Positions 47,440 to 59,375 of a stretch of DNA of 64,000 bases are shown piece after piece. Made by a program: the position numbers and the translations under genes. The notes under the pieces were generated by a model. The model did not search any database. It was given only the letters and a program-made list of their open reading frames with translations, and was not told the origin of the DNA. Each line of letters starts with the position of its first letter. Positions within the stretch are counted from its first letter, which is position 1. This DNA is from Ridgeia piscesae (taxonomy: Eukaryota > Annelida > Polychaeta > Sabellida > Siboglinidae): NCBI GenBank assembly GCA_025642075.2, contig JAODUO010000067.1:452001-516000 (forward strand), in the 5' to 3' direction.

Positions 47440-48469
47440 GTTTTCAGTGCTGTTTTGAAGGTATCGAGCTAGGTAGTAACTTTAGTGTTGTTTGGAAGTG
47501 AATTCTACAGAGACTCCCTCCAAAATTGCATATGAACCGAGCGTAAGTGTACTGTGTATACATACTGTGATTTCCACGGTTGATAAAGGCTTTATACTCC
47601 CGTGGATATTAAGAAACATCTTACACCAGCTTACCCATGTTTCTATACAATTAGTTTGTTGAGCTTGTGAATCAATCTGCTACAGCGGTAATGTTATCTA
47701 ACGATAAATGTTTTAAACACCATCCAGTCCGCCTGAAGCTCTGAAAAATTCAGGTGTATAGAACCTAGCAACTCACTTCATGCCATCCACGCGCGCAAGG
47801 TGTCGCTGCAGATGATTATGTCAGTACCGGCGTTGTGATGCTCCGGTTGGCGAAGTTAGTTGCTATAATTCGACTGTGCACATCTATACTGTAGCGCTGC
47901 GCAACGATCCTTGGCTCGCCAAGCTGCTTCGTGCATGAAATAATATGTTATTTATTGCATCTGCTACGAATAACACAGTATGCATTATGCATCTAAATCA
48001 TTGGCTCGCTACTGCAAGTACTACTACCGCTACTCACTTTTTCATTTCCACATAACGTTGTTTCAGAATTGGTTCACGTAGAATATAATTTTACAATTAC
48101 TAAACTAGAACAACATATCCACTGTTGACTCATTAATGTAATCCTTAGAGAACTTTCCACGCATGGCACCCAATTTCACAGTGTAAACTGAAATGTTTAT
48201 TTATTTAATTTTAACATATATTAAATACATACAATTAGTGTTGTCTTATTTATTTACTTATTTACATAACAGTCGCCATTTCTATGACGTAGACGACACA
48301 TTGGAAGATGAAGAAGACGTACGAATGTACGCCTACCGAAGGTGCATGCGCGATTTCGCATTCGCGTTTTGCGTTCTACGTGATTAGCGATGACGTCATC
48401 AGAAGCGAAAGACGTGCAGGTTTAAATTATCGCAGAAATAATGGCGTAATATGCTGTGGTTAATTTAAC
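44491..48469. other. Intergenic region between the Ig gene and the Cys-rich gene
   Basis: No gene recognised. Contains a CAA repeat (45016-45055), two diverged copies of a roughly 290-bp segment (near 45585-45800 and 45830-46020, sharing CAAACAAAATTGATTGGCAA-like sequence), a G10 run at 46201, and an AT run at 47397-47438. A small acidic open frame at 48255-48387 after TTACATAACAG could be a terminal exon, but has no partner. Confidence 0.45.
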
Positions 48470-48582
48470 ATGTTTTGGGTACTTTTCCTGTCGTTGTTAA
48501 ACACAGATCTGGAGGCAACTGAAGCGACAATGCGCTTCGTACAAGATGATTCGAATATCGTACTGTTGTGGCCATGTCAAAG
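48470..48582 (+). CDS. Cys-rich gene exon 1: signal peptide
   Basis: ATG 48470. Encodes MFWVLFLSLLNTDLEATEAT then MRFVQDDSNIVLLWPCQ. Donor CAAAG|GTGAGC, phase 2; AG plus T from exon 2 gives Ser. Confidence 0.65.
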
Positions 48583-51486
48583 GTGAGCGTGATTTGTGCG
48601 ATTCAGATCTAGTTAGCGCCTGAGGCAGGGCGACTTTGTGAGTGACAGATCTGATTGGATTTGGCAGGTTGAGTGACGTCATGCGTCGGTGTTCTTTGTA
48701 TTCGGGTTTAATAATTCTTAACAATGACAACGTTCCTCCATCTGTGACGTACGCCAGCGATAGTCCTATCACCTCATCTGGACATATGTGATGAACCTGA
48801 TTGTAGAATGTGCCTTCGTAATTCAATCCGCTCTCATCCGCCGTACCTCAGCAATTAATCCACGCTCCTCCATCATGTCTCTGCAATCTAATATAATTCT
48901 AATCCACGCCTCTTACACCTAACCGATTTCCTTTGTTCTGATACATACAGGACCAAACTTCGCCATCACCCCCCGTACTCTAATCCAAGATCATCCATAT
49001 TGTCCCCGTCATTTTATCCACTTCCCTTATCATCACTTACATTCCCGCTGTCGTCATCGTTCCCTGATATCCCATATCGTCATCGGTCCTTACTTCTCGC
49101 TGTCGTCATCCATGTTATCGTTAACCATCATCATCGTCTCATGTTGTCAGTTGTCGCAACCATATTCCCGGACGCCCGCCGCCAACACAGCTCGCTGTTG
49201 CCAGATGTCTGCTTTGCTCCTGTTCCACGCTCTAAAGTTTCGGTTTTGCCCGCTGTCTTCATCATTTCATCGTCTCCCTTTGCCCATCGTCTTCGTCGCT
49301 GCTGTCTTCATCATTGACTATAGGCTGCTGCCTTCGTCGTTCTCTGTTCCCCGCTGTCTGTATCGCTCCTGTCTTCGGCTGTCTTCATCGTTCCTCGGTA
49401 CCCGGTGCCTTCAGCGTGTGGCACCGTTGTATTGCTCTAACCCGCCGTGTGCCCGTGCATGCGGCACCTCGTTGTAGTGACTGCTGGGCGGACTGCGGCC
49501 CTGACGAGCCGGACGACGAGTACCTGCCGGCGAACGTCACGAAGGTGTGCTGTCTGGACGAAGACTCCAGTCAGTGCTGCTTCTTCGATCCGAAGCAGCG
49601 CGCCTACAGACAGCTGTGAGTACGGACCGGGGGGCGGGGGGCGGGCGGAGACGGACGGACGGACGGACGGACGGACGGACGGACGGACGGACGGACGGAC
49701 GGACGGACGGACGGACGGACGGACGGACGGACGGACGGACGGACGGACGGACGGACGGACGGACGGACGGACGGACGGACGGACGGACGGACGGACGGAC
49801 GGACGGACGGACGGACGGACGGACGGACGGACGGACGGACGGACGGACGGACGGACGGACGGACGGACGGACGGACGGACGGACGGACGGACGGACGGAC
49901 GGACGGACGATCGAACCGACGAACGAACGAACGACGATCGATCGATCGAACGAACGAACGAACGAACGAACGAACGAACGAACGAACGAACGAACGAACG
50001 AACGAACGAACGAACGAACGAACGAACGAACGAACGAACGAACGAACGAACGAACGAACGAACGAACGAACGAACGAACGAACGAACGAACGAACGAACG
50101 AACGAACGAACTAACGAACTAACGAACTAACGAACTAACGAACTAACGAACTAACGAACGAACGTGACAGTTATTGTGATTACGAACTAACGAACGTAAC
50201 GAACTAACGAGCTAACGAACTAACGAACTAACGAACTAACGAACTAAACTAACGAACTAACGAACTAACGAACGAACGTGACAGTTATTGTGATTGTGTA
50301 TACGAATGTGAATGTTTATTTAGGTTCAACAATGTTACCAAACAGGGTTCCTTATGAGTACAACACATGTGAAGTTGCATATAAACACAACATTGTTACC
50401 TGAACACAATACTGAGTTTATATACGCATCAATTCATCATATATAGAACACCGCAACGTAGAACTGATGAAGCGTAGGATTGTGGACCAGGCTATATCGT
50501 TGTTTCCCGCATTCATCCTGATCAATTTCAGTGTTAAAACATTGCTAGATACATGTTCAGCCAGGACAACGGATTAATACATATGTGCAATGAAACCACA
50601 TCGCTATTAATGTAACCCTCTGTGCTGGATAACGGTGACCAGAATAGCCCGTACTAAAGGGGTTAAGTTCATATATAGGATTGTTAAGACTATATACATG
50701 TTCAAGTCAGTACACATATTACTGTCTGTGCGTTAACCCAGACCTTAATGTCGCGAATAGTGTCACATGACGACAGACCTAATCACACATCTTTGTCGTT
50801 GTTTCAGAGAGCTAGACCTGCGACGGAATCAAGTGAGTATGTCACAGAATGTTCGCCTTCTCTTTGTACTTATGTCTGGTGGTAATACTCGCCTGGTCTC
50901 TGGGTCTTTGCTATTTCCTGCCTTCATCTATCGCTGGTAATGTGTCCCCTGCCTTCGCCACCACACGTCGTAATCCCCAGTTATCGTCCCTTTCTCCTCT
51001 CAACCACCACGCATCATAGTGGCCATGTATCGCCCGCCCTTCCACCCCGCCTGTACGCGCGTAATCCCCATATATCGCCAACTTCTGCATCCCTCCAGTA
51101 CGCGTCGTAATCCTCGGTTATCGCCCACTTCTCCATTGCATCATTAGGCATCGTAAAACCGAATTATCATCCTCTTTCACAATACCATCGCCAGGACAAT
51201 AAATGGCGCTAACCGTTCTACTTCAATATGGCGTATTCACCCACCCCCTTTGAACTGTTTCCGTGCATCTGAAGGCGTCCCGTGAGCGGATACTGAGGAT
51301 AGGAGGTCACGTGGCCTTCGTAATAGGCCTATTGCAGTCGATGGGCGCCGTATTATATTACACCGGGCTCTATCACCGACACTGCAGGAAGCCATTGCTC
51401 GACGTCATCCACAGACTCCACGAACACTTCATCAGAATTCATACATGTGAGTCAGCAGCGCAACTGTCGGCCTTGGTATGAGAAGG

Positions 51487-51568
<82 letters not shown>

Positions 51569-51786
51569 GTGTTTGTCTGCTTACGTGCGTGCTGTCTGTC
51601 TGTCGTCTGTCTGTCGTCTGTATGCGTCTGTGCGCGCTATCAGTCGCCGTCTCTATCGTTTGTCTGTCTATCTGTCTGTCTGTCTGTCTGTCAGTCAGTC
51701 AGTCAGTCAGTCAGTCAGTCAGTCAGTCAGTCAGTCAGTCAGTCAGTCAGTCAGTCAGTCAGTCCAGTGCCAGCCTCAGTCAGTCA

Positions 51787-51834
<48 letters not shown>

Positions 51835-54613
51835 GCTGCCTGCCTGTCTGTCTGCCTGCCTGCCTGCCTGCCTGTCTGTCTGTCTGCCTGTCTGTCTTTC
51901 TCCGTCTTTCGCATCATCACTTTTTATCACCTTTCCCACTCTCGGCGTGTATGTCCTCATTTTTATATAATTCCTTCTTTCCGTCTATCCTGCTTTCAGT
52001 CGCTATGGTTCTCCGTCTGTCCGTCTCTCTACAATCAGGACAGAGTGAACTATCGTTGTAAGAAACATAGTGAAACATAGTGAAACATAGTGAAACATAG
52101 TGAAACATAGTGAAACATAGTGAAACATAGTGACACATACTGAAACATACTGAAACATACTGAAACATACTGAAACATACCAGAACCAATTCATTTAACC
52201 GATGTTCATGTTCACACACAAAGACGATAGCTCACTGCGCAAATGTCAATACAATGTCGACGTTATTATTTCCGTTTATTGAAAGGTGTCAGAGGCAGTT
52301 TCGTTTTGACGTCGAACGTCATTTCATAGTTTCTGACTCAGTGGCCCTCTCATTTTTTCTCGAAAATAATCAAATAACATTTCATTATTGGGTTTACGAC
52401 GTCACCATTATTTTCGTTGCTTTTTATGTCATGCTATCTGGCGGATACAGTAGTCCCTCTCTTCAGCGGACACTCCTGTACCCAAGCAAAAGTGTCCCTA
52501 CATTGCAGGGACATAATTTTTGAGTCGCTGTTTTTGGCTCTACACACTAAGCCATTTTTTTAACCATTTATCACAGAGAAGTATTTTACCATAAATGTGA
52601 ATAATGTTCCCAAAAAGAAAAAGACTTTAACAAAAATATTTCATTTACCAGTCTTAATACCCCAAATATTTCGGGAAAGAGGGTTACGTGAAACACGCAT
52701 ACAAAAGTATTACGACACTGAAAAAAAACTTTGCAGCGCTTATTCGGTGTTTTAATTACTATTGAATACAATATAATCAATTTAGTTTAGGGCTACTCAA
52801 CGAGTAATAATACATTTTTTATTTTAGAATTACTCAGCGATAATATCTAACATATTAACATTATTCTTTTTCCTTTTTTTTTCTTATTCTTCATCTTTTC
52901 TTTCTTTCTTCTTCTTTCTTGTTCTTCTTATATCAGTCTTTACAAACATTCCTTTGAGGGATGTCGGGCCTGAGGCCACGTTAAAGTAATTACCCTTGAC
53001 GTCGGACAACTATGTTAATGAAATGGACCCTAACGGGATGTTGTATGTCGACAGCGCTGTCGATTTGGACGGCTGCAATCGTCCACCGTTGCGGCAACCT
53101 GCGCTTTCGAAAGGAAGACGCGACGTCGGCCGCTGAACATACAGCTCATAAACCACGAGTAGAACGTAAAGTAACGGTTGAGAACACGTGTAACAGACGA
53201 CATGTCGACAGTTGTACTCGTGCGCTACTCGAAAATTTAGGTAAGTATCTACGCGGGTTGGCCATTTTGTACACTCGGCAAACATAAAACTCTGTAACTC
53301 GGACGTATTCAAGTTTACTCTGAAAATTCAAGATATGTGTATGCGTTTTGTTATCAGCTCAACAACTAAAAGATAAGATTGTTAGGAAGTTGTTCGATTC
53401 AAGAACGCCTGATAATCGCAACATATCAAAGAATTTCCGGAATGTTCCGGTCTTGCCTATTCATTTCCGATCATTATACGATAAATCATTGATTATTATT
53501 GCTACTGGTATTATTATTAGTAGTATTGCTATTTTTATTATTTTTATTTTTATTATTTTAAATTGATGATGGTGTGCGTCCAGCAACACAAACTACAGTT
53601 CGGCTAAAAATAATTTGATCTAAACTTACAACGATAGAGACATTTCAGAAGGGATTGCGTTCGGTGGTTGGGGACCTAAGCGTTCGGTGGTTGGGGACCT
53701 AAGCGTTCGGTGGTTGGGGACCTAAGCGTTCGGTGGTTGGGGGGGACCTAAGCGTTCGGTGGTTGGGGACCTAATGGAAGCCGCGGTTTGTACTGTGGAA
53801 AGGATATTAAGTTACTGCAGAATATACGAACACAACAACTACTTGGGTGGACGTACATATTGTGGAAAATGACAAAATTCGTGTGTTGCTCGCCAGGTGG
53901 CAAGCAAGACGTGGACGATTTGATACTCAAGTTATACTTCACTCAAGGCGACAACTTAGGCGTAAGTACATCTCAGACGTACGCTCATAGCATTGCCAGT
54001 CTGTCGTATAAAATGCCTGATTATCATTCTTCTTAAGAATTCCATCTGTACTGCGTTAGAATTTGTTATCAATAATAGAGTAGATTGGAATAGAGACATG
54101 CACCCAATTCTCACGAACTTCAGTACATTTAAAGAAAAAAATTGTTTTTTATTTAAACCTAATGGACCGAAACATTTGTGTGCATGCTATGCACACGTGC
54201 ATGCATGCGTGAGTGCGTGTGTGTATATTTGTTCTCAGTATATTCTATGCGTAGCAATTCTTCCCTGGGCTGACCCGGGTGTTGTAAATGCTGCGCCCGA
54301 TGGGACGATTGTGGGTAATTTGCAAATAATATAATATATTAATATTATGTTGGCGAAGATGCTACTTAAATCCAATAACTCAAATCGAACTTTCTTCAGG
54401 TTACAACCATACTGCTGCATTATATTTTGAGCATTATTGTAGGTCTACCATGAAACCTGAGATCGGGGATATTAATCAACTGCTGTAACTGTCAAGCGTG
54501 TAATAGTATTATGTGAAAACTAACGACCACAATAACTTTTTTCCAGATCGACGAGGCACGAAGGATGAAAAAAGGTAAGCGTATTCTACAAAACCCATCG
54601 GTAAATATGGGCA

Positions 54614-54665
<52 letters not shown>

Positions 54666-55105
54666 TGTGTTTAAAATGTTCGCAAATATACAACCGTACG
54701 CACGAATGCATTCGCACAGGGAACACACCTACATGTACGCACGCGCATTTAAGCATCGACATAATTAATGCCATGATGTTTCATAATGATGTTTGACATA
54801 ATTAGTTGCATTTGGGCGTGCATAGCCATCAGCTGTGTTCTTAAAACGACATATTGGTTTGTTATATTTGAACACACCGCATGCAGCTTCAAACAGTGCA
54901 AGGCGTACGCTAAACCAGGCCTACTTGTTAACCAACAGATCCATATATTTCCTCAAACTACACGCTGTATAATTCACTTTGGCTACACGATACAACTGCA
55001 GAATTCTACGAAATTAATTTTAAGTAATTAAGTTAACTCACAGACCATCAAAGATTGCCCTTATTTGTTGCAGAGAACGCTCGCCGCAATCGAAAAGGTC
55101 ACTGA
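48470..55105 (+). CDS. Small Cys-rich single-pass membrane protein, 8 exons
   Basis: Eight plus-strand exons chain with consistent phases: 48470-48582, 49478-49615, 50808-50832, 51275-51446, 53055-53240, 53897-53961, 54547-54574, 55074-55105. Product: signal peptide (MFWVLFLSLL), short ectodomain with WPCQSDCWADCGPDEP and KVCCLDEDSSQCCFFDP (a C..C..C..CC..CC pattern with an N-V-T sequon), a membrane span HVAFVIGLLQSMGAVLYYTG, then a basic/polar cytoplasmic tail ending KKENARRNRKGH. A signal peptide, compact CC..CC ectodomain and single span recall Shisa/WBP1-type adaptor proteins, but no family-specific match is claimed. Exon 5 has the weakest acceptor. A polyadenylation signal AATAAA lies at 55726. 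Confidence 0.62.
49478..49615 (+). CDS. Cys-rich gene exon 2: ectodomain
   Basis: Acceptor CGTTGTAG|T, donor CAGCT|GTGAGT, phase 2 at both ends. Encodes DCWADCGPDEPDDEYLPANV, then TKVCCLDEDSSQCCFFDPKQ and RAYRQ. It is followed at once by a GC-rich GGAC repeat. Confidence 0.75.
49650..50282. repeat. (GGAC)n, (GAAC)n and (GAACTAAC)n succession
   Basis: About 65 GGAC units (49650-49909), a short mixed part with GATC units, about 45 GAAC units (49924-50110), then GAACTAAC units to 50282. The arrays abut the exon 2 donor of the Cys-rich gene and look like successive mutation-and-expansion products of one tetranucleotide. Confidence 0.97.
50808..50832 (+). CDS. Cys-rich gene exon 3: 25-base micro-exon
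   Basis: Acceptor TTGTTTCAG|A, donor ATCAA|GTGAGT. Encodes (L)ELDLRRNQ; restores phase 0. Confidence 0.6.
51275..51446 (+). CDS. Cys-rich gene exon 4: transmembrane span
   Basis: Acceptor ATCTGAAG|GCG, donor ATACAT|GTGAGT. Encodes ASRERILRIGG, the span HVAFVIGLLQSMGAVLYYTG, LYHRHCRKPLLDVIHRLHEH and FIRIHT. Followed by GT and TGTC/AGTC microsatellites. Confidence 0.7.
51488..51900. repeat. (GT)n, (AGTC)n and (TGTC)n microsatellites
   Basis: GT run 51488-51562, AGTC run 51691-51764, TGTC and TGCC runs to about 51900, in intron 4 of the Cys-rich gene. Long Cys/Ser/Val frames here are artefacts. Confidence 0.97.
52064..52182. repeat. 10-bp tandem repeat (GAAACATAGT)n
   Basis: About 11 units of GAAACATAGT or GAAACATACT. 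Confidence 0.95.
53055..53240 (+). CDS. Cys-rich gene exon 5 (tentative)
   Basis: Acceptor taken at GTCGACAG|CG (phase 1, little pyrimidine tract), donor AATTTAG|GTAAGT. Encodes LSIWTAAIVHRCG and later CTRALLENL. A competing frame in the first half (MDPNGMLYVDSAVDLDGCNR) is also open. Phase fits both neighbours. Confidence 0.4.
53653..53775. repeat. 22-bp minisatellite, about 5 copies
   Basis: Units GCGTTCGGTGGTTGGGGACC + TA; the fourth copy has three extra G. Confidence 0.95.
53897..53961 (+). CDS. Cys-rich gene exon 6
   Basis: Acceptor CTCGCCAG|GT, donor TTAGGC|GTAAGT. Encodes GKQDVDDLILKLYFTQGDNL and G; phase 1 in, phase 0 out. Confidence 0.6.
54547..54574 (+). CDS. Cys-rich gene exon 7: 28-base micro-exon
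   Basis: Acceptor TTTTTTCCAG|ATC, donor AAAAG|GTAAGC. Encodes IDEARRMKK; leaves phase 1. Confidence 0.6.
54617..54672. repeat. (GT)n microsatellite
   Basis: GT run about 40 bases after the exon 7 donor of the Cys-rich gene. Confidence 0.97.
55074..55105 (+). CDS. Cys-rich gene last exon
   Basis: Acceptor TTTGTTGCAG|AG. Encodes (E)NARRNRKGH and the stop TGA at 55103-55105. The 3' UTR would run to the AATAAA at 55726. Confidence 0.6.
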
Positions 55106-55725
55106 TCCAAGCGACTTAATCCCAGAAACCATTGCACGCGTTTCCGGTTTCGTTGATCGACAGAACAAGCCATACACATTAAAATAACCAAAGCGTCGTC
55201 GGTGCATTCAAATGTTCTCACACCTGACTCGGGGCATTCATTATGCCTGAAAAGTGTAGTGATTAGGAATTACGACGGCGAAGATTACATTCACGTGTAC
55301 GTGATCAGATTTGATTGTATTCCTGGGCCTTTTTATTGAACAAAAACATTTGAAAAAGGCACACTTGTGTAAGGTTACAAGCAAGAACATGGTAAACGGC
55401 AAAACGCTCAACACTTGTGTGATTATAGGTTATCTTATACATGGCAAACGAAGCCACAAAACATTTCGTGGATGTATGTAACAATTGTTGGTTGTAAACC
55501 GTGCAACGACAATAGTACGTCACGTCTAGTTGTTATAAAGGCGCCGTTTGTCGTACCTAGTGCTCACAGTGGGCATTTATGAATGTTTACCTCATGCTGT
55601 ATATTTACATAGTGGACACCGGTTCAGTGTGGACTGGTGATGTCCACAGTTTCACATAAATTGTCGCCGTCCACTAACCTTTATTGTGGTGACCGTTTAT
55701 TGTATTTGTAGACTACAACATTTTC

Positions 55726-55731
55726 AATAAA
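55726..55731 (+). terminator. Polyadenylation signal of the Cys-rich gene
   Basis: AATAAA about 620 bases after the stop codon, the first canonical signal downstream on this strand. Confidence 0.6.
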
Positions 55732-55739
55732 AACGCTAT

Positions 55740-56175
55740 TGTAACGATTTCGTTTGTTGGGCCTCCTTCTAATTGAATGTCAAGAGAAAAGACAAACAAT
55801 GAAATTGGTTGGACCTATCAACATTGATTACGGCAGTTTCAATAGTTATATAAGTTGCTTTATGTATAATATATTTTGGCATGTTTATAAATGTTGCAAG
55901 AGAAATTAATCATCGCTGAATCGCTTTGTCGCTGAAACTTGTAACTATGTTTATCCGTAGATGCATTGGTAGTTGAAGGCTGTTCGTGCGTTAGAAAGGT
56001 GTAACTGACCCTCCATTTCAAAGGAATAGAAAAAAAAAAAATCTATCAGGGGTGTTGTAGTCTGTACAATGGCAGCTAACAGCATAGTATTTAGTGGTCA
56101 TCTGAGGCGTAACGCAATAAACGTGTCAGGAAGTATATCTGGTTGAAATGGTTAGATTGTAGGACAGTAGATATA
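55740..56175. other. Intergenic DNA downstream of the Cys-rich gene
   Basis: Unique sequence, no gene or repeat recognised except an A-run at 56029-56040. Confidence 0.5.
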
Positions 56176-56179
56176 GAGC

Positions 56180-56247
56180 GCTGTGGCCGAGTGGTTAGAT
56201 CGTGTCCCGACTAGAGGGACCGGGTTTCGAATCCCTGTGCCGGCAGC
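56180..56247 (+). other. tRNA-like SINE/LINE head (not a functional tRNA)
   Basis: 68 bases with A and B boxes. The loop of the anticodon-like stem is GACTAGA; it lacks the invariant U33, and the variable region is too short. Acceptor-stem pairing GCTG/CAGC with a mismatch. It is probably an RNA polymerase III promoter of the retroelement. Confidence 0.6.
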
Positions 56248-57405
56248 TCTGTGGTTCGGTATTGATACAGCCACCGATACAGCCACCACTTGGGCCATTT
56301 CGTTCACCCTATACCGCCTGCCCCTTCCAATCCTCACTGGCCAGTGTAGAAGGATAGGTCAACAACACCAGCATGCAAAACACCATGAAGCAATAACCCC
56401 CAGTCCCCAGCGGCACCGAAAGAGTCCATGATCAAGGAGCAGGACTGCGTGCGCGGGGGTGCTAGGAATCTCTGGGTCAAAAAGAGCCGGCGAAAGAAGG
56501 TAAGTAGACTAAAGATAGCGACCTACAACGTCAGAACTCTACAGATGAACATATACAAGAACTCGAGGAAGAACTTATGGAAGCCAGGTTGGTAGGGGGT
56601 GTAATGGGGACCGGCGAAGTGAGAAGACGAGAGGAATGTTTCACAATTTTACAAAGCGGCGACCTACTATACAATTCTAAGGCAAACAACGGCCAAGCAG
56701 GAGTAGGCTTTCTCATAAACAGGAAATGGAAAGACCATATTATTGTGATGGTAAACCGGACCAGCCGAAGAGTAGCAGAACATGTTCTGTGCATACCAAA
56801 GCACTGCATCAACAACATCATACTCAGAAGAAGACGTAAATAGTTTCTACAACGACGCCGATGAGACTTTAGGGAAACCAAACCACTAAACCGTATTGGT
56901 GAGAGACTTCAATGCTCAAATAGGGAAAAGAACAAACCCTATGGAAACGGCAACGGGCAAATTTTAGCTCGAATTGAGAAACGAAAGAGGCTATATCTTG
57001 GTAGACTGGGCAACATCAAGAAAGTATAAAATCAAGAATACCATGTTTCAGAAGAAAGCAAGGGGGAGATGGTAGTGGAAAAGCCCAAAAGGTGTTACGA
57101 AGATCGAAATTGGTCACATCCTAACAACGATGCCAGACATCATCACAGACGTAACAGTCATCAACCATGTCAACATTGGAAGTGACCACAGACTGGTTGT
57201 GAACAACATCAAACTGGACGCAAGGTGGAAAGGAAAATAATAATGACTAAGAAGTAACCAAGAGTAGAGGCCACACAAATAGGACGAAAGAAGATCGAAT
57301 TCCAACCCTAATTGAGAAACCAATTGGATACACTACAAGAACTAGACAACATCGACACCATGATCGAAATCATCACAGACACTATGGCTGCACAATGATG
57401 ATAAA
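56180..57405 (+). mobile_element. tRNA-headed, internally deleted LINE derivative
   Basis: Positions 56180-56247 resemble a tRNA: A box TGGCCGAGTGG, a perfect 5-bp stem GTCCC/GGGAC and B box GGTTTCGAATCC. LINE sequence follows: KVSRLKIATYNVRTLQ (endonuclease start, about 56500), NSFYNDADETLGK, NERGYILVDWATSRK, then ILTTMPDIITDVTVINHVNI and GSDHRLVVNNIKLDA (endonuclease C-terminal SDH motif, 57117-57220), in several frames. It then jumps to GCTGCACAATGATGATAAAT, the 3' end seen in the 42398-44115 element. The reverse transcriptase is missing. Confidence 0.75.
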
Positions 57406-57599
57406 TGATGACATAAATCCAATTAACTCGGGTGTTAGTCAACACAATTGTCATTTGCGTCCCCTTTTAATACCTGTACGCTGTTATAACGAGGTACCAC
57501 AATATAACTAATCCGACAGAGGGCACTCTAACGTAACTAGGGTCTTCGTGCCGTCTTTTACGTATTCTTGACGTGTGTAAAATGCGGCACCGTTTTGCG

Positions 57600-57975
57600 G
57601 AAAATTTTGCGGAACGCTTGTTTAAATCATCCTACAATCAGCTGTTGAACTCGCATGACTCCGAAGCCTCACACATAGCTAAATACGGATACAGTCTGAC
57701 ATGTCCGTCAACGTGAAGGCATAATATGTACATTAATGTACAATTACAGCCGATGGAACGTCGACTGGTGGCCCGACGACATGTGTGCTGGCTCGATGCC
57801 GGAAAGGATGTTTAAAATCATCTACAGCTCGCCGTATGCATCACACGAGACTGCTACTTCTTCACACATAGTTAAATATTGATATCGTATAACATGTCCG
57901 TCAATGTGAAAGCAGAATGTCTACATTAGTGTACACTTACAGTCGATGAAAGGTCGCGGGACGTTCGATCAGTGC
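57600..57975. repeat. Diverged tandem duplication of about 190 bp
   Basis: Two copies share AATCATC[C]TACA, CACACATAG(C/T)TAAATA, ACATGTCCGTCAA(C/T)GTGAA and TTACAG(C/T)CGATG. No coding frame recognised. Confidence 0.75.
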
Positions 57976-59040
57976 CAAGACGGCGTTGTTTTGGCCGTTC
58001 TGTCTGTTGACCGCACATACGGCATGTCCACATATAAACTATCGCTGGTTACGCGCCTGCACGGTCAATAGCTAATTGAGGATGATTAATTTTAAAGGGC
58101 AAAAAAAGGCAACAGTTTGGTGTTATGCACCTAAAAGAGTTTACACAAGCTAACTATTTGCATCTACAATCACATTTTTCGCATTAGTAGTTTCCTTAGA
58201 AAGTGGTGTTAAAGTGGGTAAATCTAGCTAAATCACCGACACCATGAACGGGCCGGGCCGCATCTTGGTCCATGCCACCAATCAAAACCCAGCTTCTATC
58301 TGCACTTTGGAAAAGTATTAGGTCATAAAGTGGTCTGCTGGGTCAGCTGTCATAACAGAGAGTCAAGCGGTTCGGTAAAAGTGCCTTACGTCGGTTTACA
58401 ACGAAATCGCGACAGCAATATGCCACACAGTTGCGCATACGCTTGTAGCAACAGTACAGTGAAAGACAGTATCAGTAAGCTGTCTTTTTGTTACCCTTTG
58501 AATCGACCAGAACTGAAACAGTAGTCCGGTTGATTCGTCATAGTCACAGACACAGTGCGGATGCCAGACGACCGGGTTTGATTGACCCAACCATGAAAAC
58601 GACCTTCACAATCCGCCACACTTCTCCTCATCTATCTTGCATACATACTTACACATACACTACGTTATAAAATAAAATCACTTGCACTCCTCTAACGAAG
58701 AAAATTCACAAAACAAACGCGCAGACCTCGACGGCAACTTCGTCGGCCGCTCTGCGGTACCGTAAAATCGCTATGTAAGTTAGCTTTACACAAAATGTCG
58801 TCAGACGGCAAGTTTGTGCGCGCGAATATTTATAACCTTTACTTAAGCATTCGCTCGCGCGAAATAGTTTAATTACTTATAAATAATATAATAATAATTA
58901 ATTATTATCATCACTATGATTTGCAGGAAATAATAAGTTTTATTATAATATAATATTTTATTTATATAGTGCCACATCCATAGTTGGTTGTGGCGCTTCA
59001 AATATGCTGCTATTAAGTATATGTTTGTATGCGTATTCAT
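57976..59040. other. Region upstream of TMX1
   Basis: No gene recognised. Short open frames at 58330-58670 lack any similarity. Confidence 0.45.
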
Positions 59041-59284
59041 TATGTATGTATGTATGTATGTATGTATGTATGTATGTATGTATGTATGTATGTATGTATG
59101 TATGTATGTATGTATGTATGTATGTATGTATGTATGTATGTATGTATGTATGTATGTATGTATGTATGTATGTATGTATGTATGTATGTATGTATGTATG
59201 TATGTATGTATGTATGTATGTATGTATGTATGTATGTATGTATGTATGTATGTATGTATGTATGATATGTATATATATGTTATA

Positions 59285-59366
<82 letters not shown>

Positions 59367-59375
59367 ATTTATATA
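59041..59375. repeat. (TATG)n, about 56 copies, and (TA)n
   Basis: TATG run 59041-59263 followed by TA runs to about 59375; about 360 bases upstream of the TMX1 start codon. Confidence 0.98.

Noticed and set aside
48255..48387. Acidic terminal exon ending MRDFAFAFCVLRD
   Set aside because: A plausible acceptor exists, but no upstream exon with matching phase was found, and the next gene starts 80 bases later.
49447..50130. Thr-Asp-Gly-Arg and Asn-Glu-Arg-Thr repeat proteins
   Set aside because: Translations of GGAC and GAAC repeats after the exon 2 donor of the Cys-rich gene.
56180..56247. Functional tRNA with anticodon CTA
   Set aside because: No U33, short variable region, a mismatched acceptor stem and LINE sequence directly following; a retroelement head.
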